DNA from: UBA1794 sp031552405 | GTDB taxonomy: Bacteria; Bacteroidota; Bacteroidia; Bacteroidales; Bacteroidaceae | Length of the DNA stretch: 64,000 bases | NCBI GenBank assembly: GCA_031552405.1 | Contig: JAVBMN010000001.1 | Coordinates: 112,184-176,183, forward strand | Direction of reading: 5' to 3' | In this document: positions 17,276-27,100 of the stretch, piece by piece | Numbering within the stretch: position 1 is the first letter of the stretch | How the letters are laid out: each line of letters starts with the position of its first letter | Translations under genes and position numbers: made by a program | The notes under the pieces: generated by a model | The model's input: only the letters and a program-made list of their open reading frames with translations | What the model was told of the DNA's origin: nothing | Databases searched by the model: none

Positions 17276-20275
17276 TTATTCGTGTATAGCAACCTGTACA
17301 GCCTGTGTGCCTACTTTCACAATGTAGATACCTGAGGGCAACTGAGCATGTGCAGGAACTGTTTTGCCGTCTATCGTGGTGATTGTAAATGATTCAGCAC
17401 CCACTACCTGTATATACCCATTCTCTACGTATACCAAGGGCACGTTCAGTGCATCTTCTGCGATTTCGTTCGTATCCACATTAGAGGTGCGACGTACACA
17501 GCTCAGCGTAAAGCTATCAAAAGCTACCCAGTTGGCTGTGGTAGAACGAGTCTTGAGACCGAAGTTCAGAACCATATTGGTCACCTCTACTTCTGCCAGT
17601 GTAAATACCTTTGAGTGAGGCTCATTATCTACTGTTTGGTTCTCATAAGGAGCCTCTTCACCGATCATAGGAGTGGCCACTTCCACAGAGTCATTGTTTG
17701 CAAAAAGCCACACACCCTTCACCGGAGTAGTAATAGATACGCTTTCTTTCACTGTTTCTCCATCTTCCTCTAAGATATCGAATGTACCTTGCTGACAGGC
17801 AGTAGATGTAACAGTAATCGTATAGAAACCATTCGGCACATATACTGTTTGCGACATTGTTTTATCAGCCAGGCGACTATTGTATGCTATCCAGGTTTCA
17901 GCCGCATACTTTCCACTATATCCATCGTCTTTGGTCAGGAGAGCTGTGTTTCTCACAAAGCCCTGGTTGGTCCATCCATTATCGTAGGTAGCCTCATCAA
18001 AACCGGGGTTCTTGAGCCAGAAGGACACGCCTTTTCCATCCAATGTAGAGTAATCTCTCAGGGTATAGATGGCTTTCTCCATTTCGCGGGTGGCTTCAGC
18101 TATTGCATCGGCATTCAAGGGCAAAAGTGCTTTGGCAATGGACTCCATATTTGCAGAGAAGGAAGTGATTGCATTTCCGTCATACACATCCGGATTCCGG
18201 TAGGTGTACAGTGCAGAAGAGAAGGTATTACCAAAATCAAGATAGGCTTTCAGTTCGGCATTCAAACCCACATAGGCTGCATGGGTGGTAGTATCGTTTG
18301 CACAAACCATATCTACTGCCGCCAAAGAAGCGGTAAACACATTACCCAGAGTTTCCCATTCTGCTCTTGTGAGGTATACCGCTGCCGAGTCTGCCACAGC
18401 CTTATAATTCTGATGTCTAAAGTTCTTCATGTTATAGATGCCGGTCTCAGCTGCGGACACCCCTACATTCAGAGCTACTGTAGCAGCCTCAGCCTTCTCT
18501 TTTGTGGATACATCAGCTGCTTTAGCTGCTGCAATACACTCGTTGAGTTTGTCCTTTTCAGAAACAAGCATTTCCTGTGCAGTCAATTCTTCGGCATGAG
18601 CGAGATATGCGGCAAAAGCCTTGGCATATTCTGTATCTGCCCCCTCGTTACCATAATAAAGCAGCTTGAAATTAGTAGCGCAGAACCAGCCGCTTGTACC
18701 GCCACCCGAGGTAGAGGCCATGCCAATAGTCAATATACCGTCATTCATCACCAAAACTTTTTCGGTTTGGATCTCCTCCCAAAGGCCACCGCCCGGGAAG
18801 CTTCCTTCAGGACTCTGAGTAGTGGGTACAGGCGACACTGCGATACCCGATGAAGAGGCAGCAAAGGCATGCTGATCGTGAATCGCTCCATCCGTAGCCG
18901 TTTCGCACGACACAGAATACAATCCTGCAGGAAGCTTAGTGATTACCTGATACAGCTTCATTTCTGTAAAGTCGGGCGACCAGCTATTCCAACAATTCTT
19001 GCCTCCCACCGTATTCAGGCGGTAGTCGCCGCTCACAGCAATCTGTTCAGACACCCAGCCGGTAGACACGCGGTCACCGGATACGGAAGGATCGCCACCC
19101 GCCTTGGTAAACAGCGCACTCTGGATTACATTGGTAAAATCAGCAGGTTCATCAAGAGTAGCATAAATGCTCAATTCGAAAGCTTGTACGGCAGCGCTAT
19201 AACCGTCTATGATCTGTCGGAACTCCACTTCAGTGGCTGTTTCGTTATTAAAGACGTCTATCATGTCATACAAGTAATTCTGAAAATCAGGAAGGCCTGT
19301 ATAAATCAATGGATTTGCATTCGTCACAATTTCATTGGCTTCTTCACAAAGCGTATTCAGCTCCATTGTCAGGTCACAAAGTGAGCTATACTTACCAATA
19401 TATACACTCAATGAATCAATCATTTTGCCCATGTAGTCGGTATCCGTGCCTTTTGTGGAAAGAGCCTTTGCCCGCTTCATAAAATCCGAGTCTATATCAC
19501 CCAGGAAGATGTATGCACCGGGTACAAAGCCATAACTCCAGTCTTGCGATGACAGGATATCCAGTTTGCTCTGGATGCCGCTACGAAGGAATGCTACGAT
19601 TTCTTCTTCGCTGCCGCCATTCATGTAAAGACGGAAGTTATCTGCTTTCAGCCAACCCTCACCATTAATGGTATTTACGCTGCCTACATTATCCGTACGG
19701 ATTCCGAATGTTAAAGTACCGTCTGTCACCGAGGTAGTAACCGACAAGGTGCGCAGAGCAGCATAATCACCCTCTTCAGGGGTGTATTCCCACTCATTCT
19801 CGTACCTTGTTTCCACACCGTTTGCAAAGATGCGTTGTCCGCCCATACGGCTTCCTCCGGTCCATGCAGAGACCATCATATCGCAGGTAATGGTATACAG
19901 TCCATTGGGGAGTCCTGCTACTGTTTGCGCTACCTGTACATTGGTCAATGTGGCACACCACAGATTGAAGAGATACTCTCCGTCAGTGGCTTGTGCAGCA
20001 TTGGGGTTACCCTCTCCACCCACTACATCAATTCCTTTCCATCCGGTCACTGCACCGGTCACCGTCCATCCCTGGGGTTCCTTTACGGCTCCGCCTCCGG
20101 TACCCAAATCCATGGTTTCGGTACTTGCCGCCAACTGGGTCTGCGTACCTTCAAAACTTGGATTCACCAGATAATTCTCGGTGACATCCACCTGCGCCTG
20201 TGCCGGCATAACTCCTAAGGGAGCTACAAGCAAGGTTGCAATAATAAGTCTCAGTTTTTTCATTTCTTTCTTCAT
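17276..20275 (-). CDS. Large secreted protein with galactose-binding-like modules
   Basis: A 999-residue exported protein (signal peptide ending MPAQAQ). The N-terminal beta-sandwich (YLVNPSFEGT, later LPNGLYTITCDMMVSAW and WLKADNFRLYMNG) is repeated twice more: near residue 400-550 (LPAGLYSVSCETATDG) and near 745-910 (KNPGFDEATYDNGW, VPNGFYTITVTST). This is a carbohydrate-binding, galactose-binding-domain-like pattern. Helical FIVAR-like spacers lie between the modules. The C-terminus (VPAHAQLPSGIYIVKVGTQ) is a shortened sorting-type tail. No catalytic motif is visible. It sits among RG-I enzymes and may be a glycan-binding surface protein standing in for a SusE/F-type binder; this is inference. 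A terminator hairpin follows at 17195. Confidence 0.7.
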   Translation of the reverse strand: MKKEMKKLRLIIATLLVAPLGVMPAQAQVDVTENYLVNPSFEGTQTQLAASTETMDLGTGGGAVKEPQGWTVTGAVTGWKGIDVVGGEGNPNAAQATDGEYLFNLWCATLTNVQVAQTVAGLPNGLYTITCDMMVSAWTGGSRMGGQRIFANGVETRYENEWEYTPEEGDYAALRTLSVTTSVTDGTLTFGIRTDNVGSVNTINGEGWLKADNFRLYMNGGSEEEIVAFLRSGIQSKLDILSSQDWSYGFVPGAYIFLGDIDSDFMKRAKALSTKGTDTDYMGKMIDSLSVYIGKYSSLCDLTMELNTLCEEANEIVTNANPLIYTGLPDFQNYLYDMIDVFNNETATEVEFRQIIDGYSAAVQAFELSIYATLDEPADFTNVIQSALFTKAGGDPSVSGDRVSTGWVSEQIAVSGDYRLNTVGGKNCWNSWSPDFTEMKLYQVITKLPAGLYSVSCETATDGAIHDQHAFAASSSGIAVSPVPTTQSPEGSFPGGGLWEEIQTEKVLVMNDGILTIGMASTSGGGTSGWFCATNFKLLYYGNEGADTEYAKAFAAYLAHAEELTAQEMLVSEKDKLNECIAAAKAADVSTKEKAEAATVALNVGVSAAETGIYNMKNFRHQNYKAVADSAAVYLTRAEWETLGNVFTASLAAVDMVCANDTTTHAAYVGLNAELKAYLDFGNTFSSALYTYRNPDVYDGNAITSFSANMESIAKALLPLNADAIAEATREMEKAIYTLRDYSTLDGKGVSFWLKNPGFDEATYDNGWTNQGFVRNTALLTKDDGYSGKYAAETWIAYNSRLADKTMSQTVYVPNGFYTITVTSTACQQGTFDILEEDGETVKESVSITTPVKGVWLFANNDSVEVATPMIGEEAPYENQTVDNEPHSKVFTLAEVEVTNMVLNFGLKTRSTTANWVAFDSFTLSCVRRTSNVDTNEIAEDALNVPLVYVENGYIQVVGAESFTITTIDGKTVPAHAQLPSGIYIVKVGTQAVQVAIHE

Positions 20276-20306
20276 TTAGTTTGTTTAACAAGATAGATTT
20301 TGATAG

Positions 20307-21233
20307 TTATTTAAATGCTTTCTTTATTTTCTTAAGCTCCTTCTGTGTAAGCCCTACGATGGAGCCATGGCGAATGCCTGCGGGAAACTCTACATTCTCG
20401 TTGTAGTAGGGGTATTTCTTGTTGGTTACGGGAATCCATTCCTTGAAGTCGGGTGAAGTCCACAGCCCGTACCCCAGACTTTTCCCGAAGTAGTCCCATA
20501 CAATCCCGTATCCATTGCCTTCTTTCAGGGGGAAGGCAAAAGGACCTTCTACATTCTCAGGGGTAAGCAGTTGCGAATTGGAATAAGGGCCTTGCGCATG
20601 GGCGGAGGTCACAATCCGGATCCCGTTTCTACGGTAAATCAGGTGGTAAAGGCCGTTCACTTTCACGATATTGGCATCCAGTATTCCGTCGTCTTCTTTG
20701 TAGAGGATCCGGGTATCGGAGAAGTTCACAAAGTCTTTTGTGGTGGCATAGTAGATAGAGGCGGTGCTCCAGTCATCGTGGATCTCGGCAGTCCAGTACA
20801 CCAGATACAGGTCTTTCTCTTCGTCGTATACAAATTCAGGCGCCCAGGTTTTGGTAGCTCCTTCGGGAGCGATATCCACAAGGCGTTCATTCTCCCAGGT
20901 TATCAAATCTTTAGAGTCCCAGATGGTAAAGGGGCGATTCTTCCAGGATACGGTAGCTACCAGGTGATAGACCCCGTCCTTTCCCTGTAACACCATCGGA
21001 TCTCTCAGCAACTTATCGTCGAAGGAGGCGGATATAACAGGATTTCCTTCATTAAGGGCACTAAAAATAAATTTGTTTTCGCATAGTGCGTAATACATGT
21101 TCTTCTCGTCATTGCCTTTCATATAAGCGGCCAGATAGGCCACTTTCCGTTCTTCCTTTTGGGGTTTCTTTGCCTGGCAGGGACACAATACGAGAGCTGT
21201 AAATGCAATAATAATAAACTGTTTCATGAACAT
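20307..21233 (-). CDS. Glycoside hydrolase family 43-type enzyme
   Basis: Exported protein of 308 residues with a five-bladed propeller pattern. The three GH43 catalytic acids are recognisable: Asp78 in LRDPMVL (base), Asp186 in GILDANIV (pKa modulator) and Glu229 in NVEGPFAF (acid). TWAPEFVYD at 129-137 is the conserved blade motif. These enzymes typically remove arabinose or xylose, so an alpha-L-arabinofuranosidase acting on pectin side chains is likely. The signal peptide ends near CQA; the two cysteines (LCPC) do not form a good lipobox. An in-frame ATG at 21227 is an alternative start. It is 28 bases after the GH2 stop and 31 bases before the next gene, so it is in the same operon. Confidence 0.85.
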   Translation of the reverse strand: MFMKQFIIIAFTALVLCPCQAKKPQKEERKVAYLAAYMKGNDEKNMYYALCENKFIFSALNEGNPVISASFDDKLLRDPMVLQGKDGVYHLVATVSWKNRPFTIWDSKDLITWENERLVDIAPEGATKTWAPEFVYDEEKDLYLVYWTAEIHDDWSTASIYYATTKDFVNFSDTRILYKEDDGILDANIVKVNGLYHLIYRRNGIRIVTSAHAQGPYSNSQLLTPENVEGPFAFPLKEGNGYGIVWDYFGKSLGYGLWTSPDFKEWIPVTNKKYPYYNENVEFPAGIRHGSIVGLTQKELKKIKKAFK

Positions 21234-21261
21234 GATTCTATCTTTTTTACTATCAGGTGAA

Positions 21262-23601
21262 TTAAATAGGAGTTATGATAAGCGGTTTGGCGCGTACCGA
21301 CCGGCTCGCTGCCGTAATCTTTACAGGAGATTTCCCGTGACCGATGCGCACCAGAATGGCGGCAATGCCTGCCTCTGTCTGAGGAGAAGCGGTACCGATA
21401 ATCTCTGCATCGCCTGATTCAACAGTAAACTGAACGTCCTGCACGAGGGAAGTAACCGTAGCCTGTGCCGCATCTTTAAGGGTGGCATACACAAATAGCA
21501 CGTCATTGCATCCGGCAGTGGCAGGCTTCCCGGCCTCATTCCAGGTGAGTTCCAAAAGGGCAGGCTGGGCGGCGGTAGCACAGGTTTCCTTTGCCACTTT
21601 CCGGCCCGACTGGTACCCGATTGCTTCCACCTTTCCCGGCGATGTACACGCCACCTTAAAGGTAAAGGGAGGATAGGCCAAACGGGAAGAGAAGGCATCG
21701 GTATCCGCTTTCTGGCGACCTACGGTGACTCCGTCAACACGCAGTTCCACCTCGTCGCAGTTGCTAAAGATGCGAACTTCTTTGGATACCTCAGGAGTCC
21801 ATTCGGAGGCGATATACAGGGTATACATATCCTTCGGTGAGCGCTGGCTCCGGAAGAAATAATACGAATATTTAGGCAGGCGGAAAATATCCATCACGCC
21901 AGAGTGTTCCAGGTCATTGCTGTAACCACGGTTGTAATCGAACATGGCCCAATATCCATCTGCAAAGGCGTGGGTAGAGAGGTTGTCGTTATGAGCCTCC
22001 TGTACATTGCGAGCTTGTTGAAGGAGCCGCTTCTCTCCTGCCCCACGGGGCTGGCGACTGCTGCGTTCTTCCTCCTTCAGATCCCCCCACTGGTCTTGGT
22101 TGAAACCAGCATTCTGGGCGTAGTACTCCCAGTCGCCATACTCCGACACAATAAGCGGGCGGGTGGTGTCTGCACCGCGGCGGTGCTGACGGGCCTGGAT
22201 GTAAATATCGTATGTCTGGTTGATCCATCCGGCAGAGTAACAGTTTGGATAGGGATATTCCTCCCGGGCTACCTGATGTGCCTGACGCATAAAGTCTTTC
22301 GGCATGGGCGATTCATTGATGGAGAGCTCCCACCCCAATATACACGGGTGGTTACGATCACGGCGAATCAGTTGGCGCGAAGACTCAAGCGCATGATCTG
22401 CAAAGGCTTTATCCCCGAAATACTGCCAACCCAGAATGGCATCCAGCACCAGAATACCCAATTCGTCGCAGGCATCCAAAAAGGCCGGAGAAGGCGGGTA
22501 ATGCGAACAACGCACATAGTCAAACCCTCCCTGCTTGATAAGCCAGGCATCACGGTATTGCGCCGGATTAGACACGGCATATCCCACATACGGATACTCC
22601 TGATGGCGGTTTACCCCACGCAGGAAGTGTTTTTCGCCATTCACCCGGCAGCCTTCATTGGTAACACGAATGTCGCGCACGCCTACACGGACTGTCTCCG
22701 TATCGGTAAGCTTGCCATCTGCGTACACCTCCGTAGTTAAATGATACAAAGCAGGCGCTGCGGGCGACCATAGTTCCGGGTTCTTCAAAAGCCCTTCTGC
22801 TCTGAGGGTGGTGGCCTCGCCTGCATTCAGGCGGTGCGAGGGAGCCTCATAAGAAAGTATCTTCCGGTTCTTTCCACTATATAATGTATGCACGGCCTTC
22901 ACTGTAACCGTCTGTTCGGAACTGTTACGCAAGTGTGTATCCGTAAAAAGTCGGGCCGAGCGGGCAGTCACATCCTCCGTATGAAAGAAGATACCTCCCC
23001 CTGCCACTACATCCTCATGAGAGGAGTCGGTAATGTACACCGGTTGCTTACGGATGAGCCATACATCCCGATAGATACCTCCGTAGGTGTTGAAATCCAG
23101 TTTTTTGAGTGGCTTCGGGCCTGTTATCGAATTATCGCGGTTATCCAGTTCTACCTTAATATGGTTGTCCTTTCCATACTGCACCCGGTCGGTAATATCC
23201 ACCACAAAGGGAAGGTATCCACCAAGATGAGATGCCACTTTCACACCATTCACCCATACATTGGCTTCATTCATGGCAGCTTCAAACTTGAGGAAGAGTT
23301 TCTTTCCCTTATCCGATGAAGGCACAGAGAATGTCTTCTGGTAAATGCACTCACCCTGCCATTGGTCATTCACCAGCAAAGGCTCGATGCACGGGGTATG
23401 AGGAAGGGTGATGCGTGATTTCTCACCGGAAACATCATTTCGGGAAAATTCCCACCCGTCGTTAAACAACATCTTAGATGCCGATTCGGTCTTTGAAAGA
23501 ACATGCCCGCCTACGGGATACATGTGGCCAGAATTAGCCTGTATCCCGGAAGAAAGGACTCCGGCCAGACAGCAGACGATAGCTTTTCTATACGCACTCA
23601 T
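21262..23601 (-). CDS. GH2 beta-galactosidase/beta-glucuronidase family enzyme
   Basis: Exported family 2 glycosidase of about 779 residues, numbered here from the upstream ATG at 23628. The sugar-binding domain (EANVWVNGVKVASHLGGYLP) is followed by the immunoglobulin-like domain and the TIM barrel. Acid/base Glu439 lies in GWELSINESP, and nucleophile Glu496 in PLIVSEYGDW. A C-terminal domain of about 200 residues follows the barrel. GH2 members release beta-galactose, glucuronate or mannose; the exact sugar cannot be read here. The start at 23601 (MSAYRKAIVCC) is preferred because a -7 element TAGCTTTG lies at 23633-23640 and it begins a signal peptide. It heads the operon GH2-GH43-999 aa protein. 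Confidence 0.92.
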   Translation of the reverse strand: MSAYRKAIVCCLAGVLSSGIQANSGHMYPVGGHVLSKTESASKMLFNDGWEFSRNDVSGEKSRITLPHTPCIEPLLVNDQWQGECIYQKTFSVPSSDKGKKLFLKFEAAMNEANVWVNGVKVASHLGGYLPFVVDITDRVQYGKDNHIKVELDNRDNSITGPKPLKKLDFNTYGGIYRDVWLIRKQPVYITDSSHEDVVAGGGIFFHTEDVTARSARLFTDTHLRNSSEQTVTVKAVHTLYSGKNRKILSYEAPSHRLNAGEATTLRAEGLLKNPELWSPAAPALYHLTTEVYADGKLTDTETVRVGVRDIRVTNEGCRVNGEKHFLRGVNRHQEYPYVGYAVSNPAQYRDAWLIKQGGFDYVRCSHYPPSPAFLDACDELGILVLDAILGWQYFGDKAFADHALESSRQLIRRDRNHPCILGWELSINESPMPKDFMRQAHQVAREEYPYPNCYSAGWINQTYDIYIQARQHRRGADTTRPLIVSEYGDWEYYAQNAGFNQDQWGDLKEEERSSRQPRGAGEKRLLQQARNVQEAHNDNLSTHAFADGYWAMFDYNRGYSNDLEHSGVMDIFRLPKYSYYFFRSQRSPKDMYTLYIASEWTPEVSKEVRIFSNCDEVELRVDGVTVGRQKADTDAFSSRLAYPPFTFKVACTSPGKVEAIGYQSGRKVAKETCATAAQPALLELTWNEAGKPATAGCNDVLFVYATLKDAAQATVTSLVQDVQFTVESGDAEIIGTASPQTEAGIAAILVRIGHGKSPVKITAASRSVRAKPLIITPI

Positions 23602-23632
23602 GGTACTATTTCGATTCAAAAGTTTCATGCAA

Positions 23633-23664
23633 CAAAGCTATCCCGAAAGAGGATTTTAGGAAAG
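23633..23664 (-). promoter_or_regulatory. Promoter of the GH2-led catabolic operon
   Basis: On the minus strand TAGCTTTG (23633-23640) is a good -7 element with a weak TTTC about 20 bases upstream (23660-23664). A weak -33 box fits activation by the adjacent hybrid regulator. Confidence 0.5.
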
Positions 23665-23692
23665 CAGATAAGGGAGAGAGATAAACAATTAT

Positions 23693-23739
23693 TGGACAGG
23701 ATGGACAAGAAACAGACAAAAACAGACAAAAAACGGACA
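23693..23739. promoter_or_regulatory. Phased YRGACA repeats, candidate regulator operator
   Basis: Five copies of a GGACA/AGACA word start at 23693 (TGGACA), 23702 (TGGACA), 23713 (CAGACA), 23723 (CAGACA) and 23734 (CGGACA). Steps are 9, 11, 10 and 11 bases, close to one helical turn each. They lie just upstream of the weak GH2 promoter, where an AraC-type activator would bind. The hybrid regulator gene is the next gene upstream. Confidence 0.5.
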
Positions 23740-23786
23740 CTGTAAGCCCCGAAGGGCATTTTTAGGCAGTTTGCCATACAAAAATC

Positions 23787-24126
23787 ACAGGCCTGAGTTG
23801 GAGCAATCTCAGGCCTGAAATTTTAAAACACAGGCCTGAGTTTCTGTAAACACAGGCCTGCAATTTCGCAACAACAGATTATGAAAAACAGCGTTACTCA
23901 ATAAAAAGCCGTGTGAAAGATGTGAAGGGTATGTGAAGGGTGCGGGTTCACCCATAAGATCTTGTAAAACAAGCACATAAATTTCCGTGAAGGGTGTGAA
24001 CCCTTTTTGACAAACTTCCCTATAGAAGTGGTGGGTACAAGTTGGAAAACTGATGCCCACGAGTTAAAGAATTGGTGGGCACGAATTCTTCAACTCGTGC
24101 CCACCATTTTTTTGGAGAGGGATGCC
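23787..24126. repeat. Palindromic non-coding repeat element (copy B)
   Basis: Second copy of the element at 330-775, with the same order. Four CAGGCCTG-type repeats come first (23788-23860), spaced 20-30 bases. Then come short GTGAAGGGT direct repeats (about 23919-24000) and a GTGGGCAC block (24030-24113). An AGAGGGATGCC tag ends it (24116-24126). In the plus direction GGTGGGCACGA (24072-24082) pairs with TCGTGCCCACC (24093-24103) and is followed by T7, a strong terminator shape. No plus-strand gene is present to be terminated, so the element may itself be transcribed. It fills the gap between the regulator stop and the GH2 promoter. Confidence 0.65.
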
Positions 24127-24128
24127 CT

Positions 24129-27100
24129 TCAGCATTCCTCCATATACGACTTCGGCGACTTGCCGTATTTCTCAGAAAAACACTTGGAGAAGTACGAATG
24201 ACTGGAGAAACCTACGGTGTACATCACCTCCGCCACGGTAAATTTCCGCTGAGCAAGGAGGATAGCCGCTTTCTTCAGGCGGATAGATTTGATGTAATCC
24301 ACAGCGGTTTGTCCGGTAAGCGCCTTCAGGCGACGGTAGATCTGCTTGGCGTTGTAACCGGACAGCTCGGCCAGTTTCTGCACGTTCAGATCCGGATTCT
24401 GCAGATGCTCCTCAATGGTCTGGGTGATGACTGAAAGGAACTTTTCATCCTGCGATTCACTGACTTCCTCTTCCCGAAGCTCCATAGCCCCGGTATTGCG
24501 CAGCTTGCTTTCCCGCAGAGACTCCTTATGTGCCAGTTGGCGGATGCGGGTTACCAGGTAGTGAATCTCGAATGGTTTGGATATGAATGCATCTACACCC
24601 AGCTTATACGCATCGGTTTCTGTGCGCGGATCGTCCTTGGCCGTAAGCAGAATAATGGGAATGGTAGAGGTGAATACTCCGCGGCGAATGAGGCGGCTCA
24701 TCTCAATACCATCCATAATAGGCATCATAATATCCGCAATAATCAGATCAGGTACAAGGCGTTGAGCTGCTTCTACTCCGGCCTTTCCGTTGTGAACAAC
24801 AGTACACTGCATACCCTTCAGGCTGTCGGCTATGAAACGGGCTATCTCTACGTTATCTTCCACAATCAGGATGTGCAAGCCACGCATTTCCGTAAGGTCG
24901 GTATCTGCTACTTGAGGGGAGGTTTGCACAACTTCCTCATTCATTACGGGAAGGGTGACGGTAAAGGTAGTGCCCTTTCCTTCATCCGAAGTTACCGTCA
25001 CCTCACCCTGATGGAGGGCCACATAACTCTTCACCATGGAGAGGCCTATACCAGACCCCTCTTTGTTGAGGTGAGAAGTGGCATGCGACTGATAGAAGCG
25101 GCTGAAGATATGCGGCAAGTCCTGCGCAGGAATACCTACCCCGGAATCAGCCACTGTAAGGGTAAAGCGGGAAGGGGCCTCCTCCTTCCGGTACCGGATG
25201 GTCACCCTGATTTCGCCATTATCCGGCGTAAACTTACAGGCATTAGAGAGGAGATTGTTTACAATAGATTCCATCTTCAACACATCGGCTTGTATATAGA
25301 GCTGTTCCACATCAGACACGAATTGAATGGATATCCCTTTCGATTCACACGTTTCCCGGTACACTCCGGTAATGCTTCGCACGAATTCAACAATCTCCAG
25401 ACTGGCAAGGGAGAGATCCACGCGCGAAGAATCCACTTCACGAATGTCGATAATCTGGTGCACCAGAGTGCTGAGGCGCATGGTATTCCGATGGATCGTT
25501 TGCAACAAATCCCGGGAGGAACTGCTCTTTGAAGTAGCCAGCAGCTTATTGACCGGCCCCAGAATAAGGCTAAGCGGGGTTTTCAGCTCATGGGATACAT
25601 TGGTAAGAAACTCCATCTTCAGGTTACTCAGTTCCATCACTTTCTCCTTCTCGATGCGGGCTATGCGTAAACGGCTCCACACCCGGAAATAATTGACCGC
25701 CCAGGCCAGCAGGGCCAAGCCCAGCAGCATATATCCCACCTTTGCCCAGATACTGCCGTACCAAGGGGGAAGGACGGTAATATGCAGTTCACGAACGGGA
25801 GATTGAACACTTCCTCCGTCATTGGCCTCCTGAATGTACAACGTATATTCGCCCGGCGACAGGTTGGAGTAAGAAATGCGATGTACATCCGAGTGAAGCA
25901 CACGCCAGTCCTTGTCCACATTCTCCAACCGATAACAATGACCGGACTGTATATACTCATTCGCCTCACTCTCCGCAAATTCAACGGCAAGATTATTCTG
26001 GTTGTGATTCAGCCGGATATGCTGTGCATATTCCGGCGAGGTGGTCAGGCTCACTGTACCGTCATATGCTTCTCCTGTACGAAGTGGTTTATCATTGATA
26101 TAGAGAGTAGTCAGTACCACCGGATAGCGGGAGGTACCCATGGCAAGCAGAGAATCCGGATTAAAAAGGGTGAGCTGGTCAATCCCTCCTATCCAGATAG
26201 AGCGGCTGTCGGGATCAAGATAGCTGCGGGAATTGCGGGATATATCCATCCGTATACTACGCAGGGTGTGGGTCTTCTTATTCATTGCCACAATACCGTC
26301 GGGAAGAGTAAGCCATAAGTACTCTCCCTTTTCCACGATGCTTTGGATAGAGTTCCCTTCCAGTTGTTCGCCACGGATAGAGACCACCTTACCGGTTTGC
26401 GGACTGATCCTCTCCAGCATCCCTGTACTACCCACCCACACCGTTCCGGCGGTATCAAGGTACATACAGGTAATAAACAGAGTGTGCTGGGGATCTCCTC
26501 CTTGGGTAATGGGGAAATAATCTATCTTCTTCCCATTCGCACTGATCTGACTGGTACCACTCGCTCCCGAAGCCCAGACTGTTCCATCCGGAGCCAGTTG
26601 CGCATACAGGATACGGTCATTGGTCAATGCAGGGACAGATTGGGCTGAATAATTTACCTCTGCCAGATAGCTATCCGATCCCTGCTTCAGCAGTTTCTCT
26701 TTATTCACCACAAAAAGGCCGCCCAGATTGGCACCAATCCACAGCCTCCCCTTCTTATCCTCGAAAATACTGTAGCACCAGTTGGCATGCTGTGTGCGGG
26801 TGGAGTCCGAGATATAATAACGCACAAAGGCGCTTCGCTGATAATCGAATCGGTTTACACCCCCATCCGTAGCCACCCAAAGGAGATGGTCACGATCTTC
26901 GTAAATATTCCGGATACGGTTGTGTGAGATGTGGTAACGACTGTCGCGCATCTTGTACCATTCTGTAGAGTTCGTAGCTGGATTCCAGCGTACCAGTCCG
27001 TTGGTTCCTCCCAACCAGTAATTGCCACGGGAGTCTTTGAGCATCGCAGTGATCCGGTTGCCTTCATCAGAATGCACTATGTCTTCCCAACGGTACACCT

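Noticed and set aside
23788..23860. CAGGCCTG repeats as a CRISPR array
   Set aside because: Repeat units are about 8-10 bases with irregular short spacers and no cas genes.
24072..24434. Plus-strand frame starting MVGTNSSTRAHHF over the repeat and regulator end
   Set aside because: It is antisense to the hybrid regulator and begins inside the repeat element; copy A gives similar peptides only because of the shared repeat.
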